A DNA stretch of 64,000 nt from Nepenthes gracilis (lineage: Eukaryota > Streptophyta > Magnoliopsida > Caryophyllales > Nepenthaceae), in assembly GCA_033239525.1 (NCBI GenBank), contig BSYO01000004.1, positions 19,258,037 to 19,322,036 on the forward strand, read 5' to 3'. Positions 36,029 to 47,790 of the stretch are shown here, piece after piece. A program made the translations under genes and the position numbers. Under the pieces are notes generated by a model that was not told the origin of the DNA, searched no databases, and saw only the letters and a list, made by a program, of their open reading frames with translations. Each line of letters starts with the position of its first letter. Position 1 is the first letter of the stretch.

Positions 36029-36321
36029 TGTAATACTCTAAATTTTTATTTAAATTATTTTAATATTAATTGTGATTTTAAGTTATTTGGATGTGATAAA
36101 AATTAATTTAATATTATAAAATTTAAAAAAATCAAAATTTTGGCATGATATTGGAAGTGGGGCCAAAAAGCACACAAGCACCGATAATATAGAAAGAAAG
36201 AAAAAGTAAAACCATGAGAGAAAACCCACAGCTAAAATGGAAAAAAAAGGAAAAAGAAATAAAAGGGGAAGGGTGGGAATTCGGTACAGCAGGAGCAGTA
36301 GGGCAAGCAGAAAGGAAAAGA

Positions 36322-36358
<37 letters not shown>

Positions 36359-36520
36359 GGTTGCATGAGGAAGAAGAAGGAAGAGAAAAGAAGAAGAAGA
36401 GGAAATAGAGGGAAGAGGAGAAGGGAGCGTTGGCAGCGGGCGTGGTAGGGGGAGATCGTGCAAGGAAGAAAAAGCTTGCGGCCAAGAGAGGAGGTGGAGG
36501 CAGCGGCAGTAGTGGGACAT
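36029..36520 (+). repeat. 5' portion of a gypsy-type LTR
   Basis: It starts TGTAATACTCTAAATTTTT and then follows the same AT-rich order as the solo LTR start at 3720 (ATTATTTTAATATTAATTG, GGATGTGATAAAAATTAA, ATTATAAAATTT), then a GA-rich leader with a (GA)n run at 36325-36354. It is cut off at about 36520, where an inverted relative begins. Confidence 0.65.
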
Positions 36521-36539
36521 CTAAATATCTTATAATATC

Positions 36540-37711
36540 AAATCAAATCATCTAAATGGAAATGATTACTATTTCAAACCTTTTTTTCGGTGAAAAGAAA
36601 TTTTTAAATAATAAATATCTTTCCGTCAGAAACTGATTAGAATATCTAATATTTAAATTCAAATATAGTAACCATAACCTGACACATACATGTAAAAGTG
36701 TACGACCCATATAAGTTTCATATATATTTTCGTATACACATACTAATATAAATATATACGATATCTGATAAAATTTTTAGACTTTTAAAAAAATAGTAAA
36801 TCTTTCAAAATTATAAAACTCGTGCTGAAAACTCCCAAAATTAGTAAATGAGCCATACCTACATGTCCTGAAAAAATAAAAAATGAATGTATGAAAATAC
36901 ATGCATATCAATAAAAATTTTAAACAGTATTCAAAATATATAAGATACTAAATTAGACCAAGAATAGGGGTAATGGATATTTGCCTAGACTTTATACCCC
37001 GTAAATCTGAAGAAAGGATGTTCCGAGGTACTAAACGCATATTCTCTCTCTTCACTACGCGCACTGCCAGCATCACACCCCCTTCTCTCTCTCTTTGTAT
37101 AGCCTCTACCGCACGTTGTTATGTCACCTCTGGCCATCGTGGACCACCAACGCGTTATCTCTGCACGTCACTACCACTGACACTGTCGACAACTGCCGCC
37201 GGCCTCCTCGACAATCTCTCCTCACTGAGCACTATCGTCGATTAACCTTCTAGAAGTGGTCAACCACCTGCACAACGCCGTTTTCACCTCACGTCGCCGT
37301 CATCGACCACCTCTTCTCTCCTTCCTCGCACAACTCACCGCGTGTGCCCAATCTCTCTCTCTCTCCTCTATCTTCCTCCCTTCATTTTTCTTTCTTTCAT
37401 TTCTTTTCTTTCTTTCCTTTTTCTTTCTCTACTCTTTTGTTCTGCAGAGCCGCCCGTTCTCCCTTTTTAATTTTTCCCTCAATTCAAAAACTAGCCATGG
37501 TTTTCCACCGCAGTTTCCCCCTTATATATATATATATATATTTTTTTTTATGTATCCATTGAGCACCACTCGGATGCGCAACGAGCGCCAAGCCGTAAAT
37601 TTTGATATTTCATTCAAAATTTTATAATATTAACTTAATTTTTGATATGTTTAAATTATCTAAAATCACAATATATATTAAAATAATTCAAATGAGACCC
37701 GAGATATTAAA
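36540..37711 (-). repeat. Inverted gypsy-type LTR
   Basis: Minus-strand start AATATCTCGGGTCTC near 37711, then ATTATTTTAATATATATTG and ATTATAAAATTTTG as in the LTR at 36029. The CT-rich leader lies at 37050-37470 and a TTGCCTAGAC box at 36981. With 36029-36520 it forms a tail-to-tail inverted pair of related LTRs. Frames at 36973-37627 are leader sequence, not genes. Confidence 0.6.
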
Positions 37712-38560
37712 GTACCAAAATATTTTGAGTAATCGAGATGAATACTTCATTAGAGTCTTTTGGATAGAACTCTTCAAACTGTTCAGATCAGAATTAAATA
37801 TTTTATCAAATTATCATCATCAAACTGACGGTCAAATGGAGAATTCAATGGCTTACTCAAAGAATACTTGCTGCATTTTGTAAGTACCAATCGGAAGGAT
37901 TGGGTGAAGATCCTCAGTGTTGCTTAATTTTATTTTAACACTTACAAGTGTTATTCTTTAAGTAAGAATTCTTTTGAGATTGTAAAAGGTCAATAATCGT
38001 TTTTTCACACACTGTGGCTAAGCCATACAAAGAAAAGTGTCCTCACTTTGCCCAGGAATGGAAGCAAAATACGAAAATTATCAAAGCCTATTTGGAGAAA
38101 GCGTTTTATCAAATGAAGAAGTTGGCAAATCAAAATAGGCGATTTGTACATTTCGATGTAAGGATCTTGTGCTAGAGAAACTCTTCAAAGAGTAAATGCA
38201 GTTTCTTAGAGGAGGAGACAAGCACCTTCCATAAAAGTATGAGGAGCCTATCTAGATCATTACTCATGTGATGGAAGTATCATACAAGATAGATCTTCCA
38301 GAATAGGTGGAGGTCCACCTTGTCTTCTATATAAGTTATTTGAAGCTGTCTTATCTAAACATAGAAAACCCTTCACGCAACCAATCATAGTGCTCCAATA
38401 TTCGGATGAAGTCACCACCAGCACTAGAAGTTGAAGAAATCATTATTGAACGGGAGGTGGTAACATTGGCATAGAAGAAGGAAAAAGTACTTGTAAAGTG
38501 AAAGGGGAGATCAACAGAAGAAATAAATTGGGAACCCGCTAAAGACATAAGGCCGAAGAA
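37712..38560 (+). pseudogene. Chromovirus integrase C-terminus and chromodomain relic
   Basis: On the + strand the frame reads SNRDEYFIRVFWIELFKL (second catalytic Asp region of a gypsy integrase) and YHHQTDGQMEN (normally YHPQTDGQTER; the catalytic Glu position is present near 37838). It then continues through many stops to EVEEIIIEREVV at about 38430 and a chromodomain-like KVLVK, stop, KGRSTEEINWEP at 38490-38540. The chromodomain steers chromovirus integration to chromatin. No RT is attached, and the left side is joined directly to an LTR of opposite orientation. Confidence 0.75.
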
Positions 38561-40242
38561 TTAAGAAGCCAAAGCCACCCTGAAGATCAAGTCAACAGGG
38601 ACGTCGATAGCTTAATAGGGGTGGATTTTAAAATCTAAACCGAACCATATAAATTTTTATATAATTTTTCTTGCATCATTATGTTTTTTTAAAAATTTAG
38701 GTAAATTTAATTTTAATTTTAGTATTGTAATAAAAATTAAAAACTTCATCATAAAGGCATTCTAATATATATTAGTGTCAAAGACCAAAATGCCCAAACA
38801 CCTTTATATGAGGGAATAAATTTTTAAAATATTATTTCATATCCGATTGTGATCTTATTATTATTATTTATTACTTGCTTGTATTTTTTTTTTATTTTCA
38901 TTAACGACTTCCTTATATTTTACGAGCTCAACACTGGTTTGAGTTTTTGCATTACATCCCAAGACTAATCTCGAGCACTTTGAAGTATTTGTGGTTTAAC
39001 TTGGCTAGTGTCTGTTATCATGGGAATCGAACGTGCTTTATAGTTTGTTACTACAAAAATTTAGAACATGACACATAATATGATAGATGCATCGCATGAG
39101 AAGGAAAATGGAGAAAGCTTAATGTAGAAGAATTAAGTTTGGCACAGGCAGCTTTAGGGTTAGGTACAACTGGAATAGTTTTTCAGCTAATTATTAATTA
39201 AAACCAAAGAAATATCACATTAAAAGAAAAAAGGCACACACATTTAGACTATTTTTATGTGTTGATAAATATTCTAAAACAAATACATTTTTAGTAGAAA
39301 ACAGAATAATGCTATATATTATTTACAAATTTTAGAAGATAATGTCTTTTCTTGTCCTAATTACATGATCAAGACTATGCCACATTAATTATTTGTATTA
39401 GTCAGAGTCATAATTATCAAGCCCTAAAGCGCATAAATAAAGAAAAATAAAAAGTAAAGAAAACGGAGAGAGATATAAGATCACCCCAACCACACATCAT
39501 CAATTAGCCCACTTGTCTCTTGCCCCGTAATTTGAGTATGCTGAAGATAATCAACGTTATAGATTTCACATAATAAGAAGTTCTAACAAGACGTGAAATA
39601 TTTTATTTTATTTTGTAGTACAAATTGAATCGAGATATGCCTCTACGAAAGGTTATTATTCCAATACACAAAATTGATTTCATACATATATACAATATTT
39701 TAAAGGCAGGTCAAAGAGTTAGGGAAAATGCTAAATTTATTATAAATATATAGAACGCTTAAGATTGTGAATATTTTACAAAATTATAGTCAAACAACTT
39801 TGTTGTAGGATAAAAATAAATAATATTAATTATTTTATCTATTCACAGTTACTGCATAATTAATTTTTCTATGAACAGGATCGATTGAAATTTAAAAAAA
39901 AAAAATAAAGATATCATATAAAAGTAAATTATTAAATTATTGAAAATTAATAAATAAATAGCATTATATAACAAAAATACCAATACTAATCAGTGTTGTC
40001 TAAGCAAAACTATTGACTCCAACTGTCAGTCAGTCTATCGTTGTCAATGGACAAATTAATTATATGAGATATCGGTGCGCTATTCTAATTTCCACTCCAC
40101 GTTAGCAAGATGTCGCACAATTATTGGTCGATTAATTCGAATATTTAAATCGTAGATATTTTTAATACGCTCTCTCATTCTGTGTGCCTCGCCTGCATCA
40201 CGCCGTTTCCTTCCAAAACCAGATAACTCTGACAAACAAACC
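38561..40242. other. Intergenic DNA upstream of the kinase gene
   Basis: AT-rich, with no coding motif. The last ~200 bases presumably contain the kinase promoter. I see no unambiguous TATA box; AT-rich candidates lie at 40145-40170 (ATATTTTTAATACG). Confidence 0.4.
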
Positions 40243-40482
40243 ATGTCCGCCCCCCGCTCCCGTGGCTACAGGCCACCCTCGCTTCACCATCACTCACTCT
40301 CTCTCTCAACGCTTCACTCATTCTCTTTCTCTCTCCAATCACTATCTTCCGTAACACGCAATCCCAACCAAACCTTCCTTAAATCTTCCAAGCACCCTCA
40401 ATTTCAGTTTCCCTGCAACGTACCCATGTCACCGCAACAAACTTCTTTCCTAGCATGCGAATTCTTAGTGATTCTTGATTAA
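40243..40482 (+). promoter_or_regulatory. Upstream ORF (79 codons) in the kinase leader
   Basis: A 79-codon frame starts with ATG at 40243 and ends with TAA at 40480-40482, 60 bases before the kinase ATG. It lies in a CT-rich stretch (40285-40340) typical of plant 5' leaders. The product is Ser/His/Pro-rich and matches no family I know. If the transcript starts upstream of 40243, this uORF could lower translation of the kinase. Confidence 0.4.
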
Positions 40483-40542
40483 TCTTAAGCTCTGGCTAGC
40501 AGTATCAACTGCAACCTATCTTTGGATTCTTTTGGTTGTGCA

Positions 40543-41856
40543 ATGGATCGTCAATCGGAGGATCAAATCCAGCTCCCAGATAGAGGAAGGAACATAATAT
40601 TTGGCAAGTATGAGATGGGAAGGCTATTAGGCCAAGGCACCTTCGCAAAGGTCTACTACGGAAAGAACATCGTGACCGGCGAAAGCGTCGCCATCAAAGT
40701 GATTAACAAGGAGCAGGTGAAGAAGGCGTGCATGATGGACCAAATCAAGCGGGAGATATCGGTGATGAGACTAGTCCGCCACCCGAACATCGTGGAGCTC
40801 AAGGAAGTCCTGGCCACTAAATGCCGAATCTATTTCGTTATGGAGTACGTCAAGGGCGGCGAATTATTCGCCAAGGTTTTCAAGGGGAAATTGAAGGAGG
40901 ATCTCGCCAGAAAGTATTTCCAGCAGTTGATTTCCGCCGTCGATTTCTGCCACAGCCGCGGCGTCTACCACCGGGACTTGAAGCCCGAGAACCTATTACT
41001 CGACGAGAACGAGGACCTTAAGGTGTCGGACTTCGGACTATCGGCGCTGCCGGAGCAGTTGCGGCAGGACGGGCTGCTCCACACGCAGTGCGGGACTCCG
41101 GCGTACGTGGCGCCGGAGGTTCTGAGGAAGAAAGGATACGACGGGTCAAAGGCAGATATTTGGTCATGTGGAGTGATCCTCTTCGTTCTGCTTGCCGGTT
41201 ATTTACCGTTTCAGGACGAGAATGTCATGAGGATGTACAGGAAGGTTTTCAAGGGGGAATTCGAATATCCGCCGTGGCTTTCGAGCGACGTGAAGCGCCT
41301 GATCTCGAAGCTTCTCGTGGTCGATCCGGAGAAGCGGATCTCTATTTCAGGGATCATGAAGGTTCCGTGGTTTCAAAAGGGATATTCATGCCCGGTGGCG
41401 GTCTCGATCGAAGGATCGAACGACAAGGTCGAAGACACCCCAAGTCCAATCGCCAGCCCTAAATCGCCACGATTCTTTAACGCTTTCGAGTTCATATCGT
41501 CGATGTCGTCAGGGTTCGACCTGTCAAGCTTGTTCGATACGAAGAGGAGGCCAGGATCGCTGTTCACGTCGAGCTTTTCGGCACCGGCGATCATGGCAAA
41601 GCTTGAGTCGACGGCGAAGAAGCTGAACCTCAAGGTGTGCGTCGAGGAGTTCAGGGTAAAGATGCAGGGAAAGGCGGAGGGAAGGAAGGGGAAATTGGCA
41701 GTGGTGGCGGAGGTATTCGAGGTGGCGCCGGAGGTGGCGGTCGTACAATTCTCCAAGTGTTCCGGCGATTCGCTGGAGTATGTGAAATTTTGTGAGGAAG
41801 ATGTGAGACCTGCTCTCAAAGACATCGTTTGGAGTTGGCAGGGCGAGAATCCGTGA
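40543..41856 (+). CDS. CIPK5: CBL-interacting protein kinase (CIPK/SnRK3), CIPK5/25-like
   Basis: An intact, intronless 437-residue Ser/Thr kinase. CIPKs are switched on by calcium-bound CBL sensors and phosphorylate membrane transporters and other targets in salt, potassium, nitrate and ABA responses. Visible motifs are the glycine loop [11 protein letters not shown], lysine of VAIKV (about residue 52), HRDLKPEN (catalytic Asp about 145), [10 protein letters not shown] (about 163), APEVL (about 190-194), and the regulatory NAF/FISL motif [19 protein letters not shown] at about 313-331. A PPI-type domain follows, ending [13 protein letters not shown] chose the ATG at 40543: an in-frame TAA lies at 40486-40488, the upstream TTG at 40522 is not a normal start, and the ATG has G at -3 and +4. 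Lack of introns fits the intronless CIPK clade. The numbered subtype is a judgement from the C-terminal sequence. Confidence 0.96.
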   Translation: MDRQSEDQIQLPDRGRNIIFGKYEMGRLLGQGTFAKVYYGKNIVTGESVAIKVINKEQVKKACMMDQIKREISVMRLVRHPNIVELKEVLATKCRIYFVMEYVKGGELFAKVFKGKLKEDLARKYFQQLISAVDFCHSRGVYHRDLKPENLLLDENEDLKVSDFGLSALPEQLRQDGLLHTQCGTPAYVAPEVLRKKGYDGSKADIWSCGVILFVLLAGYLPFQDENVMRMYRKVFKGEFEYPPWLSSDVKRLISKLLVVDPEKRISISGIMKVPWFQKGYSCPVAVSIEGSNDKVEDTPSPIASPKSPRFFNAFEFISSMSSGFDLSSLFDTKRRPGSLFTSSFSAPAIMAKLESTAKKLNLKVCVEEFRVKMQGKAEGRKGKLAVVAEVFEVAPEVAVVQFSKCSGDSLEYVKFCEEDVRPALKDIVWSWQGENP

Positions 41857-42260
41857 CCCCACGCCACCCCACCCGCCCCACCCCCTTTACAGCTGCAATT
41901 TGAGCTCGATGCTGAGCTTCTGTAGAAAAATAGATTGGAATTTTCGCCCCATCCATTAACTCATCTCTGTGTCTATTTCATTTTCGTTTGACTTTATTTT
42001 GCGTTGGTTATTTTTCCGCGGCGGGATTGGTTATTTTCCGGCGTGTGTGCGTGTGCAGTAGTTGTAGTAGTTCAACACAGAATGTGCATAGCCTGTAGCT
42101 TCAGCTTTTTGACATCTTCTGTTGTTCTGTAATTAATCCCCTCCCCCCGCTCCCACCCTTTTTGTTTTTGTTTTTTTTTTTTTTTGTGAATTATAAAATT
42201 GTATTCCACCTTATTTACCTTTTATTACAGTGTATCGCCTACTTATTAATAAAAATTTTG
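41857..42260 (+). terminator. Kinase 3' UTR and probable polyadenylation region
   Basis: Downstream of the stop there is a C-rich start, several T-rich and TGTA-type tracts (42060-42190) and an AATAAA hexamer at 42248-42253. The real cleavage site is not visible in sequence. Confidence 0.5.
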
Positions 42261-42703
42261 GATTACCATTGCTTCAGAATAAATTAATCTCTCACTTCCA
42301 CCCACCATTAAGGGCCCTCCCTATTTATTATTAGACCCTTTATAAATCCAATAATTAAGATTAGATGTCAAAAAAATTAAATTTATATAATATTTATTAT
42401 TTATTTATCCAAATTTTCATACCCAATTTATTAAGAGGACATTAAGTTCCCTCAACTTTGACATGCTCAATCAACTGCGTTGATGCAAGTTCTTCTAAAA
42501 AAAATTAAAAATCAAATATAGATACTGCCTTCGGTCCTACTCATTTTGTGTTTGGCATTGTTAAATTTATAAATGCTTACGTTATTCGGAATTAATACAT
42601 TAAATTAATACCTACTACAAAAATATTAAGACAGAAAAAAAGAGCAATTATCATAATTTATACACATATTATAAATAAATATAAATATATATATATACAT
42701 ATA
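42261..42703. other. Short AT-rich spacer between kinase gene and Tat element
   Basis: No gene. It ends in an (AT)n microsatellite (42680-42703), which was the insertion target of the retrotransposon: ATATA at 42699-42703 is the left target duplication. Confidence 0.6.
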
Positions 42704-43768
42704 TAATACGTATCAGGATCCGACTTCGAACAGATTTGGATTAGCCCCTAGTTGATTTGATCCGGCTCCATTTACTGAGTTTGAATCCTGCACACTACTA
42801 CAAAAACAAGAGAGGTCAGGTGCCGGTGGGAGGTTATCCCACCGAAAATACTCCGACACTCAAATCAGTGAAAAGCCTTCGAATTGGGGAAGGTGAACTG
42901 ATAAGTAGCAGAGAGAGAGAGAGAGAATAAATTTATCGGGAGTGTTGGCCTGTAGAAGCAAAGATGATCCTGTGGCTCGTTGAGAGTGTGAGTTACAGTT
43001 CGCTGTTCACAGAGAACGAGTGGAAGCTGTGTTCTGAAAGAGTGGAAGCTTTGGAGGACGGTTCTCAGAGGGCCGGAGGATACTCTGTGATTTGGAGGCT
43101 TAGAGTGGGATTGGAAGGTGAACGCTTTAAAGAGAGAGAGGGAGTTTTGCCCAAACACACTGTATGCGTTCGTAGCTTAGATTGTATCGAGAATCTCCCT
43201 TGTCTTAGAAAGTGTGTTCTTTTAAAGTGTGTTCTTGAAAGTGTATCCTCAAAGCGTGTCTTTTTCAGAGTGGAGACTTTGGGTTTATATAGATGGTAGG
43301 AGAGCCACCTTCCTTGGCCTGGCGCTGGGCGGCCTTCTCTGAGTTGGTCGGCGTGATTTGATGGATCGTTTTCCTTCTGAATAGTGTAACAGATCTCTAG
43401 ATTGTCTGCTTTCCTTTCATGTTTTTGTGACCGTTAGACTCTACTGTTGGCGCTGAATCCACTGCTATCTTATTAGAGAAGACCAGCCTTTAGGAAAGCG
43501 TGTAATCATGGAAAGAATCGTTACTTTTCGTGTACGAGATTACCTGTCAAATTTGGCCTGGCCCGTATTAGGTTTACTGTCTCTTACGGTCTGCTGCTAC
43601 AGTATTTTCGATCAACAGAAGCGTTGACCATTTTGAAGGAGCGCTCTTGGCCGTTTGTTGTGTGCCGGGCGGTCAACTCAATAGGGTTGACCGTCTAACG
43701 CGCGTTGGGCCTTTCTGGATTTTGGGCTTCTTTTTTATTGGGCCTACCAGCTATGAGCTTGCCCATCA
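42704..43768 (-). repeat. 3' LTR of the Tat element
   Basis: 1065 bases, matching 54420-55482 throughout with scattered substitutions. On the minus strand it starts TGATGGGCAAGCTC next to the PPT. The terminal CA at its far end has mutated (TAATACGTA where the partner has TGTTACGTA on the + strand). It contains a (GA)n run at 42909-42927. Confidence 0.92.
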
Positions 43769-43782
43769 CTAGCCCCCCATGC
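43769..43782 (-). other. Polypurine tract of the Tat element
   Basis: On the minus strand GCATGGGGGGCTAG directly precedes the LTR start TGATGGGC. The non-autonomous element at 55830 has a nearly identical tract, GCATGGGGGGCTA. Confidence 0.85.
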
Positions 43783-44226
43783 TGGTGGTCAGGATTCCGG
43801 CCTCCAGCATATTTCTGATGGGACGTACTTATTTTTGCTGGCGGAGTCGTTGTCTGTCTGAAGAGGTGCCTTTAGAGCTTCCGGAATGTTGACTGGATTC
43901 GTTGACCGTTCTTGGCAAGCTTTCGGACAATTTGGAGAAGGAAATGTTGGTCTTTAGCTGGCATGTCAGAAAAGCAGGCCACATGTCTTCACGTGGTGCG
44001 TTCAAGATCCTGGCATTTAATGAGCCGGAGTACTTGATACGACAGTGGCCTTTTAGGGAAATGACACGCGGTGGTAATGATTGCTTAGGTTTTCGAGATG
44101 GTGTGGGGCCCACATGGGTTTTTAAACCGCTAGATTGCTTCATTTTGAATTCTTTGTGCCATCCTTACTTCTTCATCTTCCTTGTTTCATTCTGTGAAGA
44201 AGAGAACGTAAACCCTAGACCTGACC

Positions 44227-45989
44227 ATGTTTTCCGTTGTAGACATCGCCTCCGTCTTGAGAGAAACTGACATGAAGGTCCTTTATGTGGAGTTTAACAT
44301 TCCATGGGAGATCGCCTTCTGTATTCTAGAGAAGGACGATCAAGCCTTTCTGCCACCCAAGGGTTTCGTGACCATTTATGAGGCCCATCTGAGGAGTGGG
44401 CTTCGCCTCCCAGTTCTCGACGAACTGATGTCGGTCTTCCAGGCGCTCCGGGTTCCCATCGCCCAACTTCACGCCAACGCCATCAGGTACTTGTGCACCC
44501 TCTGTATTTTTCTTCATCAACGTTCGAGGTTGTTGACGATGTCGATGGTAAGGGCGGTCTTTAAGATAAACTGGGGAGCAGAGTAGATCTCTTTGGCTCC
44601 CTGTAACAGCATTAAGATTAGCACCGTCATTTACGACTCCCTTAAGAACCGAAAGAACCAGTTCTTTTTCGTTAACGTGGGAGAGTCTTGGCCCTTGCCT
44701 ACAGAGTGGGATGAAGTGTCGGAGGTGTACACGGGGGTGCCTCCAGAGATGGCCTTCATGGATTGGTTGGTCGAGCTGATAGCGAAGAACCTGAATGACT
44801 TCCGGAGAGAGCATTTGGTCTCTCGTGCGGAGGCGAAGAAGGCTAATTGGGGTCCTTCGTCTCCGGTCCAAAAACTAAGGATTCCGCTGCCGGAGGTTTT
44901 GGAGAGAAAGAAGAGGAAGAAAGGCAACATTATTGGTCCCCGCCTTACTGACATGAGTCCTTCCAGCCCAAGGTGAAAGAGGGTGGCCTCAGTGGCGCCT
45001 TCTTTGTCGTCCTCTGGGCCCAACTACGTCTTTGCCCGACGTTTTGAGGGCATTGGCGCCGCATCTAGGGTTGAAGTAGAGGTGGCCATCGAGGCTTATA
45101 AGGCCAAGCTGAGCGACAGCGTGGTCCTGGCGGAGCCTACGCCGTCTGAGCCGACTCAGGAGCTACCCATTGAGGCGCCTGAACCGCAGGAGCCGTCAGT
45201 TGGTTCTCCCATTGTGGTGATTCTGGAGGAGCAGCAGGAACAGATTTTGGAGTTTCCTGCCATCTCCAGAGAGCCAGCCAGGAGAGAGGGCACTCCAGAG
45301 GATCCCACGGCAGAGTTCATGGCTGAGGTTGCTGCCAGCCCCATCGACGTGGGCCCCCTTCCTGGTTCATCGTCATTTGCGTCAAAGTTGGGTGCGAGGC
45401 CAGAAAGACAGGCGCGAAAAATCTGGGAGGTATAAACTCTGTTGCCCACCTTGCCTTTTGATTTGCCCTTTCTAATCCTTTTTTTCTATTTATGTAGGCG
45501 GATAGAGTCGCGAGCGCAATGGCTAAGGTGCTCAGGTAGAGAGACTAGGCGTTCTCTGATAGGGATAAGGAGGTCACCTGGCTTGAAGCTAAGCTGGCGG
45601 CTTCAGGGGTTTTGCACTGTGAGGAAACAGCTGCCTTGGAGGCTATTTTGGCGGGTGTGGAGGCGGAAAACATGAGTTTGAAGGTTGAGGTCGCCCGTTT
45701 GAAGGAAGAAAATGAATGAGGCAAAGGGCATATCGATCAACTTGCTGGGCAGATGGAGACTTTGGAGAATAATTTGAGTCTTCGTATCCGCTCCCACGAG
45801 GTTGAGGGCATGATGCGTGCACGGTTGTGGGAAGGCGTCAACATTAGCTAGCGTATTGTGCGGCTGATTGATCCCGACTTCCCTGTTGATCTTATTAATT
45901 TATCGAACTGGTCGGCACAGCATAGAGATAGCCTTGTGGGGGAGCCCCGTGACAGCCAAAGGCCCCCGCCCCCCTCATGGCTCTTGTGA
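44227..45989 (+). pseudogene. Antisense extra ORF of the Tat element, two exons, six in-frame stops
   Basis: It runs opposite to gag-pol, between integrase and the 3' LTR. Exon 1 (44227-45429) stays in one frame through TAG at 44584 and TGA at 44974. It then meets a likely phase-0 intron, 45430-45497 (GTATAA...TTATGTAG), and exon 2 (45498-45989) stays in frame through TAG 45537, TAG 45546, TGA 45717 and TAG 45849 to a TGA at 45987. The N-terminal part FVTIYEAHLRSGLRLPV...QLHANAIRYL resembles the plant 'putative gypsy type transposon' domain (PF04195). Exon 2 is coiled-coil-like (EVTWLEAKLAASG, LKVEVARLKEEN). All stops are TAG or TGA, as expected from C-to-T decay. The function of this protein in the family is not established. 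Confidence 0.8.
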
Positions 45990-46019
45990 TTGTATTTGAT
46001 GATGTATATATATATACAT

Positions 46020-46399
46020 CATTTTTTTTTTTGAATTTGATGATGTATATCTTGATTCAGCAATAATACAAGTAGCCCTACATTTACCACATGCTTCTGC
46101 CTTTGTACTTTGCTTCTTTGGCATTCTTGGTAGTTAACTGAGTAGAGTGAGTTGCTAGTTGGCCGCCAGCTTTGTTTTTGGAACGTTGAAGTTGTCTTCT
46201 AGGCCGTTGTGTATGTTAAGCTGGCTTAGAATTCTCCCATAAGTAAAGCTTGGCGGCGCTGCCCAAGTGTAGACTCGGGTGACCTGTTTTGGTAGAGTGT
46301 TTTGCTCCAATCGACTATTGTTGGCTGATCATGCTATCTCCTTACAAAGGAGGTCGTTGTGCGTGCTGTGTTAGCCTCCTAAGATTTTTTCCAACCGTT
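46020..46399. other. Spacer of the Tat element, no gene
   Basis: Non-coding sequence between the extra ORF and the tandem repeats. It opens with two copies of GATGATGTATAT (45998 and 46039). Confidence 0.5.
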
Positions 46400-46560
46400 A
46401 ACAGGTCACTTGGATAACCAAGGTTTAGATACGACCTCTTACGGGCTGTCTGGATAACCAAGGTTTAAATAAGACCGCTTATGGGCCGCCAGGATGACCA
46501 AGGCTTAATTACGACCACTCATGAGCCGCCTAGATGACTAGGATTTAGTAACGACAGGGT
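46400..46560. repeat. 40-base tandem repeat, four copies, near the 3' end of the Tat element
   Basis: Units start at about 46412, 46452, 46492 and 46532 around the phrase GGATAACCAAGGTTTA, followed by a CGACC and a GGGC block. The order is exact and the copies are about 80% alike. Such arrays in the 3' untranslated part are typical of Tat elements and can seed satellites. Confidence 0.88.
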
Positions 46561-46799
46561 GAAGACCCTCTCGACTTAGGGGCAGCCTAGGTCGATTTGA
46601 ACCTTCAATGGAAACCATACATATATATATATATATGCACATGCAGCATGCTAAGGAAAACTCATTTTACTTAGTCGAATCTTGCACACAAATGCAAGTC
46701 ACATATAGTTTGCGAGACACATACCTGGGTCCTTACTGATAGTAGCGTTTGAGGTGGATCGCGTTCTGCGTCCGCGGGGCCAACTTTTTGTCCTGGTTT

Positions 46800-47790
46800 C
46801 AGAGTTTGTATGCCCCGTTTTACAGGACGGCAGAGACTAGAAAAGGTCCTTCCCAATTGGGGGAGAGCTTGTTTCGGCCAGCCACCTTTCCTATAGCCTG
46901 GATGCTCCATAAGACCAAATCTCCAACGTCGAACTGCCTCGCTTTCACCTTCTTGTTGTAGTAGTGGGCGACCGATGCTGGTAGGTTGCGGTCCGTATTC
47001 AAGCGGCCTCGTGGGCTTCTTCTAGCAAGTCTAGGTGTTCTCGGATCTTTTGGGAGTTAACCTGGGGGTCGAAGGATACCACCTTAAGACTTGGAAGCCC
47101 GATTTCGACTGGGAGCATTGCTTCAGTCCCGTAGCAGAGGTTGAAGGGCGTCTCGTGCGTTGGTTTTGTCGAAATCGTTCGGTAAGACCAAAGGACTGAG
47201 GCGAGCACGTCTACCCAAGAACCCCCTGCGTCCTCCAGCTTGGTCTTGAACCCGTGGAGTAGCGTTCGGTTTGTGACCTCTACTTGTCCATTCACGTGAG
47301 GGATTGCTACCGAAGTGTGGACCTACCTAATCCCAAGGCTAGTGCAATACTTGATGAAGCATTTTTTCGAGAATTGAGTTCTGTTGTCAGTCACAATGAC
47401 CTCTAGAATGCCAAATCTGCTGATGATGTTCTGGCGGACGAACTCAAGTACATTGTGCTAAGTGATTTTAGCCAGCGGGACGGCTTCGACCTACTTTATG
47501 AAGTAGTCGATACCCGCTATAATGAACTTTCTTTGGCCGGTTGCAATGAAAAATGGGCCAAGAATGTCAAGCCCCTATTGTGCGAAGGGCCATGGCGTCT
47601 GAAGGGATTTCAGTTCTGCGGACGGCTGGTGGCGAAGGTTGCCATGAAGCTAGCAGCTTTCACACCTTTTTACGAACTCGAGTGCATCCTTCTTCATTGA
47701 GGGCCAGTAGTAGACCTGCCGCATGATTTTGAATGCTAAGTTCTTGCCGCCCACGTGCGATCCGCAAATCCCAAGGTGCACTTTAGTCAA
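46800..47790 (-). pseudogene. Ty3/gypsy integrase relic (Tat element)
   Basis: From 47790 down: an HHCC zinc-binding domain (HLGICGSHVGGKN...VYYWPSMKKDALEFVKRCESC), a core with LDILGPF (Asp), VTDNRTQF (Asp; normally TDNGTQF) and NGQVEVTNR (Glu), then AYGTEAMLPVEI-like LCYGTEAMLPVEIGLPS and a C-terminal KVKARQFDVGDLVLW. Frame changes near 47650 and 47300 and several stops break it. There is no chromodomain after the C-terminal fold, as expected for Tat and unlike the relic at 37712. Confidence 0.9.

Noticed and set aside
36973..37627. Two + strand frames of 90 and 123 codons
   Set aside because: They lie in the CT-rich leader of an inverted LTR and are Ser/Phe/Leu low complexity.
40522..40542. 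Upstream start that would add seven residues to the kinase
   Set aside because: The codon at 40522 is TTG. The first ATG after the in-frame TAA at 40486 is at 40543.
41373..41867. Minus-strand 164-codon frame opposite the kinase
   Set aside because: Antisense shadow of a GC-biased coding sequence.
44326..45023. Minus-strand frames opposite the Tat antisense ORF
   Set aside because: No gypsy domain; the + strand frame has the recognisable domain, an intron and a coiled coil.
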